The notes under the pieces are model-generated. The model had not been told where the DNA came from and did no database searches. It saw only the letters and a list, made by a program, of their open reading frames with translations. From NCBI GenBank assembly GCA_024239075.1, contig JANBVI010000055.1, forward strand, positions 62,001 to 126,000: a stretch of 64,000 bases of DNA, read 5' to 3'. Positions within the stretch are counted from its first letter, which is position 1; each line of letters begins with the position of its first letter. The translations under genes and the position numbers were made by a program. Below are positions 46,955-54,111 of the stretch, one piece after another. This DNA is from Fischerella sp. CENA71 (GTDB lineage Bacteria > Cyanobacteriota > Cyanobacteriia > Cyanobacteriales > Nostocaceae).

Positions 46955-47320
46955 TCAAAAAACTTTCAGCATTCCCGCAGCTTGCAATAAACCCGGAACC
47001 GCCGCAGTGTTCCATTGCCCTTCTGCACAACGATTTGTGTTCAGAATAAAGCGCAAACTATAAGCATGGGGATAACCTTCTACTTCCATCCACAACAAAT
47101 CACTTTCAGCTTCACAGGCTATTTTTTCTTCATCCATTAATTCTGATATCAGTTGTCGCATTGTATCTGCTAACTGCAATAGTAGCCGACAAAAATCATT
47201 TAACTCTGCTTCCGTTAATTCGATCGCCCAATCATCCGTTCCTACTAAACCCTTAAACTCTGGCGCTGATGGATTCCAACCAATACGCCAACCAGATCCA
47301 CTTTTGATGACACGTTCCAT
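46955..47320 (-). CDS. DUF1818 family protein
   Basis: The 121-residue soluble product begins MERVIKSGSGWRIGWNP and contains VGTDDWAIELTEAELNDFCRL and EVEGYPHAYSLRFIL, which I recognise as DUF1818, a cyanobacterial and plastid-lineage family of unknown function. Length is normal. It is 47 bp from the next minus-strand gene and could be cotranscribed with the 47368 gene and rpoZ. Confidence 0.8.
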   Translation of the reverse strand: MERVIKSGSGWRIGWNPSAPEFKGLVGTDDWAIELTEAELNDFCRLLLQLADTMRQLISELMDEEKIACEAESDLLWMEVEGYPHAYSLRFILNTNRCAEGQWNTAAVPGLLQAAGMLKVF

Positions 47321-47367
47321 ACATCAGTTAATAATTAGTTAGTAGAGTGAACTACTAACTAATTATC

Positions 47368-47886
47368 TTAATTTTGGCTGTAAGCATTGACTAATGCTTG
47401 CACTAAGGCGTTGCGTTGCTTGCGGGTGAGGCGACGAATAGCAGCGCGATCGCCTTCAAAGGGATTTTTCCGTAAAGTATCATGACCTGGATAGGATGAA
47501 TCGTACATGACTTCGTTGGCATTCAGATAATCAGCCAAAGTCAATTTCCAATCTAACCGATAATTTGGCGCACGCCCTTTGAGATAGACGTGATACTGAA
47601 TCAGACGACTAACTAGGGTGTTGTTTTGGGCAACTTTCCCTGTTTCTCTGCTGACGTACTGGTTTTCTTTTGGTAAATCAGGTACTTGTTCATACACTTG
47701 CTGCCAGATATCACCTGATCTGACATTTTGAGCATAGGCAGGTGAAGTGGAGAGTAAATTAGTATAGATGGATTGGTTTTGATCTAAGCTCAACCAGAAC
47801 ATACCTAATCCTAAAATCAACCCCACCCCCTTAAAACAGTGGGAAGTAAAAAATGCTTGCCAAAGCTTAAGCATAGTACGCCGCAC
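47368..47886 (-). CDS. Cyanobacterial hypothetical protein with signal anchor
   Basis: The 172-residue product has a hydrophobic N-terminal segment (about residues 18-38) with a possible cleavage near SPAYAQN, so it is exported or anchored in the cytoplasmic or thylakoid membrane. The mature part includes DIWQQVYEQVPDLPKENQYVS, TLVSRLIQYHVYLKGR and LTRKQRNALVQALVNAY. I recognise it as a conserved cyanobacterial family without a known function. The start is a GTG at 47886 or an ATG at 47874. It is 30 bp from rpoZ on the same strand. Confidence 0.65.
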   Translation of the reverse strand: MRRTMLKLWQAFFTSHCFKGVGLILGLGMFWLSLDQNQSIYTNLLSTSPAYAQNVRSGDIWQQVYEQVPDLPKENQYVSRETGKVAQNNTLVSRLIQYHVYLKGRAPNYRLDWKLTLADYLNANEVMYDSSYPGHDTLRKNPFEGDRAAIRRLTRKQRNALVQALVNAYSQN

Positions 47887-47916
47887 CTTACTACCACCTT
47901 CCTAAAAGTTATTGAT

Positions 47917-48153
47917 CTATACTTCTCCGATGATTTCTGGTTGAGTCAGTTCATCTGACATTTCAATAATTGCCCTTAACACTGGCTTCATCATCATATC
48001 ATCGTTACTCTCAAAGTCTTCGTAACGCCGACGTTTAGCACGATTTGCTACCTGAACCGTAATGCGATAACGATTTGAAGCTGCACTAATCAAATCTTCC
48101 GCACGATGCATAATTTGGGTTGGGGTTGTCTCGAATTTAGAACGCTTTAGCAT
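47917..48153 (-). CDS. rpoZ: RNA polymerase omega subunit
   Basis: The 78-residue product contains [29 protein letters not shown], the conserved omega core with NRY and RA-R-R residues that clamp the beta' C-terminus and support assembly. Length matches cyanobacterial omega. It is first in a minus-strand group with the hypothetical gene and DUF1818. Its promoter must lie in the 1.6-kb noncoding region upstream. Confidence 0.9.
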   Translation of the reverse strand: MLKRSKFETTPTQIMHRAEDLISAASNRYRITVQVANRAKRRRYEDFESNDDMMMKPVLRAIIEMSDELTQPEIIGEV

Positions 48154-48215
48154 ATTTACTGGTTCTTTGGGTCTTTTTTAGTTTAGCAGTATTGTCATAT
48201 ATTCACGGTCAAGCG

Positions 48216-48310
48216 ATTTTGGATTTTAGATTGGCGAGGCACGAGTGGTGAACCTGCGTCGCCACATTGAGTGCCGTCCCCACTGATAAATCTGAGGGCT
48301 TGTACCATCA
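48216..48310. repeat. Heptad STRR plus core, copy 4
   Basis: GGATTTT units (48216-48235) are followed by a unique stretch and the core GATAAATCTGAGGGCTTG near 48288-48305, the same arrangement as at 3081-3210. Confidence 0.75.
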
Positions 48311-48646
48311 AGGAATTATTAGTCAATAGTCTAATGATTTATAAACTAAGTCTGCGTCTGCGTTCTTGAAGGGTAATCAGTCTTAGTTTGTGTAGCTGCG
48401 ACTGATCGTCGTCAGGTATTTTTGAAAAATCGGGATACTCTTATTAGTCAACTTGTTTATTAAATTTTTGCAAATAATCAGTTTCAAAGATAAAACCTTC
48501 CTTTTATCTTACCTTTTAAAATTAGTTGGTGTCTATCACTACATTATTATTTAATAATTTTATTAGTCAATAGATAGATACATTCTTTTTTAAAAAACAA
48601 TGATAATACTTGAGGTCTATGACCCTAACAAAGGCATTGTTGTTTC

Positions 48647-48681
48647 TACCGTTGTGATTTTGCGATCGCGACGGTATTTTT
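48647..48681 (+). terminator. Intrinsic terminator of an unannotated plus-strand transcript
   Basis: TACCGTTGTGA (48647-48657) pairs with TCGCGACGGTA (48666-48676) using two G-U pairs, followed by five T residues. No plus-strand gene lies upstream, since rpoZ points the other way, so it implies a small RNA starting somewhere in 48320-48640. Confidence 0.7.
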
Positions 48682-48944
48682 CAAGCAATCACGCAATTCT
48701 TCATGTTGGAATCAAATCAGTTATTTATTTTTAGCTATTTATGCTCATAAAACTTGATTGAGTAAAAATTTGATGATTTGATTCAAATTCAATTATTTTG
48801 TGTGGAGTGCTACACAATTCCTTAATATTTTACTAACCAACTGGTAGATGTCTTGTAGCTGAAAAGTTCAGATAATAGTCGATGGATAGATAAACTTGTT
48901 TATCGAAACATCCCTTAACTTAGATTAGAAGGCATTATTCCTCA

Positions 48945-48983
48945 AATGTCGTGGTTTTTATGACCACGACATTATTCTTATTT
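48945..48983 (+). terminator. Second orphan plus-strand terminator
   Basis: AATGTCGTGG (48945-48954) pairs perfectly with CCACGACATT (48964-48973), followed by the T-rich ATTCTTATTT. It is about 260 bp after the previous terminator with no protein gene between. Confidence 0.65.
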
Positions 48984-49035
48984 AAGCAATTATATGACAT
49001 TGTTTGAGATTTGGATTAATTGTTACAAAGATTGC

Positions 49036-49077
49036 AAAAAAAAAGCGATCGTAGTGAGTTCCGTATACGCGATCGCT
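49036..49077 (-). terminator. Minus-strand terminator with nine T residues
   Basis: On the minus strand AGCGATCG and CGATCGCT form an 8-bp stem around 18 bases, directly followed by nine T residues (A-run at 49036-49044 on the plus strand). The stem uses HIP1-type sequence. No minus-strand gene lies upstream for more than 1 kb, so it implies an antisense-oriented small RNA. Confidence 0.6.
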
Positions 49078-49286
49078 TCAATCACTCCTATTTAGGAGTT
49101 ATCAATAATAAAGATTGTATGTACTTAATGCCATCAATGATTGCAGTGGCAGCCCCCTCATACCTCTAACCCCTCAATGAAGAAAAAATCATCATTAAAG
49201 AATGACAACTCATAGCGAATAAATTCAGCAGCAAAGGTGTGAAATGGAAAGCGAGTGTATAAGTTAGCAATATCATGCTATAAATA

Positions 49287-49562
49287 ATAAATTCCCTCCT
49301 ATAAAAATATAGGAGGGAAGAAGTTTGCAATGTTGAAGATGTGACAGGTCAAGCAACAAGTAACATCAGACCTTATCGCACTAAGCTTACTAAATGAGAG
49401 TAAGGAAGTTCTAAGGATTTTATAGGCGCTTGTAGATAAGTTGATTAGGATAAAAAATCCCTCCTATTGGCACAGGGGGGAGCAACCTCGAATGAAAATA
49501 ATTATGTATTTGATAAGCTTAGTAAATAATAATAAGGAAAGTATAAGAATTTTATATGAGAA
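49287..49562. repeat. Tandemly duplicated hairpin unit
   Basis: Unit 1 has a perfect 12-bp stem (TTCCCTCCTATA at 49292-49303 with TATAGGAGGGAA at 49308-49319) and later AAGCTTACTAAATGAGAG followed by TAAGGA and ATTTTATA. Unit 2 has a related stem (CCCTCCTAT at about 49460 with AGGGGGGAG near 49477) and AAGCTTAGTAAATAATAA followed by TAAGGA and ATTTTATA. The two units are degenerate copies about 160 bp apart. The paired TCCTCC and GGAGG segments resemble anti-Shine-Dalgarno and Shine-Dalgarno sequences, as in some regulatory RNAs. Confidence 0.55.
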
Positions 49563-49736
49563 TAAAAAATGCAAATGATAGTCTAGTTCTATCAACTTGA
49601 TACAACAGAGTTGTGTCGTAGGTATGTTGATTCCATGGACATGTAGTAAGCTGAAATTAAATTTAATCACGATTTAATCACGATTGATTCACCAGCAAAC
49701 TAAATTGAAACCATTGCTCGTGAAGGAGCAAGAACA

Positions 49737-50081
49737 ATGACAGCATTATTAAAACAGACTTGCGTTCCTTGTAGTGGTGATTCACCGCCAGTAACTGATA
49801 CGGAAATTGCTGAACTTAAACCTCTGATACCCGATTGGGAGATAATTGAGGAAAATAATGAGCTACATTTACAGCGCGTTTACAAGTTTCCCGATTTTCA
49901 CACAGCACTCATATTCACTCAACGAGTGGGTGAAGAAGCTGATAAGCAAGGACATCATCCCGCCTTACTTACTGAATGGGGTAAAGTAACAGTTACCTGG
50001 TGGACACACGCGATTAAAAGACTGCATCGCAACGATTTCATCATGGCTGCTAAAACTGATATGATTGCTACTCAATTTTGA
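49737..50081 (+). CDS. phhB: Pterin-4a-carbinolamine dehydratase
   Basis: PhhB recycles 4a-hydroxytetrahydrobiopterin; in cyanobacteria it may also have other pterin roles. The 114-residue product has the conserved block ELHLQRVYKFPDFHTALIFTQRVGEEADKQGHHPALLTEWGKVTVTWWTHAIKRLHRND reduced here to its key residues: GHHP with the catalytic His pair and WWTH with the third His. The N-terminus has a short Cys-containing segment (CVPCSGDSPP) typical of bacterial members. GGAG precedes the ATG by ten bases. It converges with moaE. Confidence 0.92.
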   Translation: MTALLKQTCVPCSGDSPPVTDTEIAELKPLIPDWEIIEENNELHLQRVYKFPDFHTALIFTQRVGEEADKQGHHPALLTEWGKVTVTWWTHAIKRLHRNDFIMAAKTDMIATQF

Positions 50082-50159
50082 TAACTGAAGCATTAAAGTC
50101 TTCTGCTTGTTGGCGAGCGAATGCTTTTGCACAGCTAATAAAACGAAGCATATTTTGTC

Positions 50160-50648
50160 TCAGCAGTTTTGTTCACAAGCACCAATACTTACCCAACTAC
50201 TAGACAGTTTACCATCTAGCTCGCTAAACCACTCCTTTTTCCAGATTGGTGCATTGTGTTTGAGAGTGTCGATCGCATAGCGACAGGCTTCAAATGCTTC
50301 CGAACGATGAGGACAACCCACTGCCACTAAAACACTAATTTCGCCAATTTGCAGATATCCAATGCGGTGGTGAATAACTACACGATTTACATCAATCCAT
50401 TTTTGCCGAATATCGGCAGCAATTTGATAGAAAACTTGCAAAGCCATTGGTTCATAAGCTTGGTATTCCAGAGCAATTACTGGTTTACCATCAGTTTGAT
50501 TGCGAACAGTACCACTCATCATCACTACTGCTCCATTTGCTGGATCGTTAGCTAGTTGATAGACTTCTTCAACTAGCAATGGTGCAAAAGTAATGGCAAA
50601 GCTATCTTCAGATTTCGGTTTGATGGGAAAGGTGAATGTTGTTGTCAT
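50160..50648 (-). CDS. moaE: Molybdopterin synthase catalytic subunit
   Basis: MoaE with MoaD converts precursor Z (cPMP) to molybdopterin. The 162-residue product has GAVVMMSGTVRNQTDGKPVIALEYQAYEPMA, HHRIGYLQIGEISVLVAV, and HRSEAFEACRYAIDTLKHNAPIWKKEWF, including the conserved Lys pair and the GAC-type C-terminus. The frame is open to 50675 but the first nine codons are repeat-like; the ATG at 50648 gives the better N-terminus. It would supply cofactor to enzymes like the oxidoreductase at 32070. moaD is not adjacent. Confidence 0.92.
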   Translation of the reverse strand: MTTTFTFPIKPKSEDSFAITFAPLLVEEVYQLANDPANGAVVMMSGTVRNQTDGKPVIALEYQAYEPMALQVFYQIAADIRQKWIDVNRVVIHHRIGYLQIGEISVLVAVGCPHRSEAFEACRYAIDTLKHNAPIWKKEWFSELDGKLSSSWVSIGACEQNC

Positions 50649-51096
50649 AGCAGTTAGGATTGGGAAAGGGGACATGGGGGACTTATCAATTAAAAATTAA
50701 ATAGGGACAAGGAAGATACGGGGAAATTATTTAACAAGTCTCTTCCCAATGCCCTACCCACTAAAAAAATGCTTACACAATACACAATTTTGCAATTTTT
50801 AAGTAGTTTTACTCAATTTAATCTCTTATTTTGTCATCTTCCCTAAGGCATATTACTATAGGTTAAGTGACAAAGTTGGCTTATTATCCTTTATTTTAGA
50901 TGACTTGATAGTAACTTGACCTAAATACCAGCTAAAGTAATCACTTAGTAAACTAGCAAGCAAATTTACCGTTGGGGTATTGATCTATGGCGCTTGCAAA
51001 GACACTCATGACTGCTCTTTCCTTTTCATTTCTTACCGTCCTACTTCAGTCATTTCAACACCAACAGTTTGCAAGAAGGTAAGCCGTACATTAGCA
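50649..51096. other. Divergent spacer between moaE and the first kinase
   Basis: No gene, tRNA or strong hairpin is seen in this 448-bp region. GGGGACA-rich stretches near 50660-50720 are low-complexity. The frame of the kinase is open to a TTG at 50980, but the sequence before 51097 shows no domain. Confidence 0.45.
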
Positions 51097-53931
51097 ATGG
51101 TGGGAAAACGTCTCATGAAAACTTTAGTGCCTAATAATGAAGTGAAGAGGCTTGAAGCTCTTCATGAGTATCAAATTCTAGACACTCTACCAGAACAAGT
51201 GTTTGATGATTTGGCGTTTTTAGCGGCTCAAGTTTGTCAAACACCAATCGCTCTGATTAATTTTATTGATGCCAAGCGTCAGTGGTTCAAGGCTAAGGTG
51301 GGAATAGATGTAACGGAAATGCCCAGAGATATCGGTTTCGGTTCCATGTGCATGAACTTGGGCGATGCTTTGATTATTCCTGACACCTTGGCTGATGAAC
51401 GTTTTGCGAATAATCCTGTAGTTACGTCTCACCCCTATATAAGATTTTACACTGGTGTACCTTTGATAACACCAGAAGGAATGCCAATAGGCGCACTGTG
51501 TATAGCAGATCGCGTTCCAAAAGAAATTGCCTTAAACCAAATAGAAGCATTACAGGCTATTAGCCGTTTGGTTATTAGACAATTAGAATTACGGCGAAAT
51601 CTCTGTGAATTAGCCAGTATAAAGACTGAATATAAACAGTCGCAAATAGCACTACAGCAAAGTGAATCTACCCTCCGTAGTTTCTTTGACAGTGCGCCCA
51701 TGATGATGGGAATTGTGGAACTTCAAGATAATGACATTCTGCATATTTCTGATAATGCCACTAGTGCCAAATTTTTTGGACTAACTCCAGAAATGATGCA
51801 AAAGCGCTTTGCTACTGAGTTAGGTGTACCGCAAGAATATGTCAATGAGTGGATTAATTATTACCGTGAAGCTGAATATACTAAATTACCTGTCAGCTTT
51901 GAATATATTCACAACCACGCTCAAGGTCAAAAATGGCTGAGAAGCACAGTTTCATCAATTGGTGGATGTTGTGGTTGTACTTCACAATTTGCTTACCTAG
52001 TAGAAGACATTACTGAGCGTAAATTAGCTGAGGAACATCTCCGTTGGCAAGAAGCTTTATTACGTTCTATGACAAGCGTTGCACCACTAGCGTTTTATGT
52101 TGTAGATAATCGTACAGACAATATCCTATATTTTAATGATCGCTTTTGTGAAATTTGGGGTATCCAACACCTCAAACCATTCATGGAACGTGGTCAATTA
52201 AAAAATCAAGATATCATTCCCGATTGCTTACACTTAATATTAGACATTCCTGCTTTTGCCGAGTCATGTAAACCTCTGCAAAGCGAAGACAACCAATGTG
52301 TTGTTGAAGACGAAATTTTATTTACTGATGGGCGGATTGTGAGACGATTCTCAACTCAAGTTCGTGATGGCAATAATCAATATTTTGGACGTTTATATAT
52401 TTTTGAGGATATCACTGCTCGCAAACAAGCAGAACAACAAGTCCGCGAACAAGCAGCACTACTAGATATTGCCACTGATGCCATAATGCTCAAAGATTTA
52501 TCTCATCAGATTTTACTGTGGAATAAAAGTGCAGAAAATCTTTACGGCTGGCGAGCAGAAGAAGCTATAGGTAAGTATGCTGATGAACTTTTATTTAACG
52601 AACCTTTACCACTACTACGAGAAATTCATAATCTAGTTATAGAATCTGGTTTTTGGCAGGGTGAATTACACAAAAATAGTAAAACTGGCAAACAACTCAT
52701 TGTTGAAAGTCGTTGGACGCTGGTAAAAGATGAGCATCATCAACCAAAATCTATCCTTGTTGTTGACACAGATATTACTCAAAAGAAACAACTAGAAAAA
52801 CAATTTTTACGTACTCAACGTATGGAGAGTATTGGTACTCTTGCTAGTGGTATAGCTCATGATTTAAATAATGTTCTATCACCCATTTTGATGTCGGTAC
52901 AATTGCTGCAAATGAAATGCGAAGACCAACGCAATCGCCAAGTATTATCAATTGTAGAAAATAATGCCAAACGTGGTGCAAATTTAGTCAAGCAAGTACT
53001 GTCATTTGCCAGAGGTATAGAAGGCGATCGCACTGTTTTACAAGTCAAGCATCTGATTTTGGAAATGAAGCAAATTGTTGAACAAACATTTCCCAAATCA
53101 ATTACTGTTAACACCGAAATTCAACCAGATTTGTGGAATGTTTGTGGAGATAGCACCCAGCTGCATCAAGTACTAATGAACTTGTGTCTCAATGCACGTG
53201 ATGCTATGCCCACAAGTGGAAATTTAACCATTTCTGCGAATAACATTGTGATTGATGAAAACTATGCCAGAATGCATCTTGATGCACAAGTGGGTTCTTA
53301 TATCGTTATCAAAGTCTCTGATACAGGAGTCGGTATTTCTAATGAACTATTAGATAAAATTTTTGAGCCATTTTTTACAACTAAAGAATTTGGAAAAGGT
53401 ACAGGACTAGGACTGTCCACAGTCATGGGTGTTGTCAAAGGTCACGGTGGTTTTATCAGTGTTTCTAGTACTATTGGTAAAGGTACAAAATTCCAAGTGT
53501 ATTTACCAGCAGTTCAAACACACACAAAACCACCCTCAGAAGATTTAGAAATGCCAACAGGCCAGGGGCAATGGATCTTGGTTGTAGATGACGAATCATC
53601 TGTCAGAGATATTACAGCAACTTCTTTAGAAAATTACAACTACAAAGTTCTCACTGCTAGTGATGGTATTGAAGCTGTAGCACTTTATGCTCAATACAAA
53701 CACAAAATCAGTGCCGCAATTATAGATATGATGATGCCAAATATGGATGGCACAACTACTATTAACACATTGCTGAAAATGAATCCGCTTTTACGCATTA
53801 TTGCTGTCAGTGGATTAGCAACAGGTGAACAAGTTTTACTCAATCACAAGACAACGCATACAGTTTTCTTACCTAAACCTTATACTGCACAGGAATTATT
53901 AAAAATATTACATATGGTCAATGGTCAATAG
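51097..53931 (+). CDS. Hybrid sensor histidine kinase (GAF-PAS-PAS-PAS-HisKA-HATPase-REC)
   Basis: The product (944 residues from the ATG at 51097; an ATG at 51115 is also possible) is a soluble hybrid kinase. An N-terminal GAF domain (about 10-165: NEVKRLEALHEYQILDTLPE, FIDAKRQWFKA, GFGSMCM, FYTGVPLI) is of the type often paired with PAS kinases. Three PAS domains follow (about 195-570), then HisKA with the H-box GIAHDLNN (His588), HATPase with DTGVGIS and GTGLGLSTV, and a C-terminal receiver with Asp877 in AAIIDMMMP. It is a paralogue of the kinase at 57615, sharing the last PAS to REC module. The last codons are repeat sequence. Confidence 0.92.
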   Translation: MVGKRLMKTLVPNNEVKRLEALHEYQILDTLPEQVFDDLAFLAAQVCQTPIALINFIDAKRQWFKAKVGIDVTEMPRDIGFGSMCMNLGDALIIPDTLADERFANNPVVTSHPYIRFYTGVPLITPEGMPIGALCIADRVPKEIALNQIEALQAISRLVIRQLELRRNLCELASIKTEYKQSQIALQQSESTLRSFFDSAPMMMGIVELQDNDILHISDNATSAKFFGLTPEMMQKRFATELGVPQEYVNEWINYYREAEYTKLPVSFEYIHNHAQGQKWLRSTVSSIGGCCGCTSQFAYLVEDITERKLAEEHLRWQEALLRSMTSVAPLAFYVVDNRTDNILYFNDRFCEIWGIQHLKPFMERGQLKNQDIIPDCLHLILDIPAFAESCKPLQSEDNQCVVEDEILFTDGRIVRRFSTQVRDGNNQYFGRLYIFEDITARKQAEQQVREQAALLDIATDAIMLKDLSHQILLWNKSAENLYGWRAEEAIGKYADELLFNEPLPLLREIHNLVIESGFWQGELHKNSKTGKQLIVESRWTLVKDEHHQPKSILVVDTDITQKKQLEKQFLRTQRMESIGTLASGIAHDLNNVLSPILMSVQLLQMKCEDQRNRQVLSIVENNAKRGANLVKQVLSFARGIEGDRTVLQVKHLILEMKQIVEQTFPKSITVNTEIQPDLWNVCGDSTQLHQVLMNLCLNARDAMPTSGNLTISANNIVIDENYARMHLDAQVGSYIVIKVSDTGVGISNELLDKIFEPFFTTKEFGKGTGLGLSTVMGVVKGHGGFISVSSTIGKGTKFQVYLPAVQTHTKPPSEDLEMPTGQGQWILVVDDESSVRDITATSLENYNYKVLTASDGIEAVALYAQYKHKISAAIIDMMMPNMDGTTTINTLLKMNPLLRIIAVSGLATGEQVLLNHKTTHTVFLPKPYTAQELLKILHMVNGQ

Positions 53932-54111
53932 TCATTTGTCATTGGTTATTGGTCATTTATCATTTGTAAGAGTTGCAGCGATTTGATGTTTCTTAAGATA
54001 GTTATGTTTATATAGATAGTATTGACAAAATTTCAATATCAAACAACAGATAAATCTATCTTTGGCTATAAACTAATGACCAATGGCAAATGACAAATGA
54101 CAAATGACAAA
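53914..54111. repeat. TCATTTG / ATGACAA heptad STRR pair flanking a spacer
   Basis: Units of TCATTTG/TCAATGG (53914-53968) are complementary to units of ATGACAA (54074-54111). The left run encodes the last codons of the kinase at 51097 (MVNGQ) and the right run contains the start codon of the kinase at 54104. The RNA between them could fold into a large stem-loop. Confidence 0.85.

Larger units (their letters stand above)
48154..49736. other. 1.6-kb noncoding region with several terminators and repeats
   Basis: No protein gene is supported (a 68-codon minus-strand frame at 49464-49670 looks like chance). The region holds an STRR copy with core (48216-48310), two plus-strand intrinsic-terminator-like hairpins (48647 and 48945), one minus-strand terminator with nine T residues (49036) and a duplicated hairpin unit (49287-49562). 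The first part must also carry the rpoZ promoter and the last part the phhB promoter. Several small RNAs are likely. Confidence 0.6.

Noticed and set aside
49464-49670. 68-codon minus-strand frame in the noncoding hub
   Set aside because: It overlaps the repeated hairpin unit and has low-complexity hydrophobic sequence typical of AT-rich noncoding DNA.
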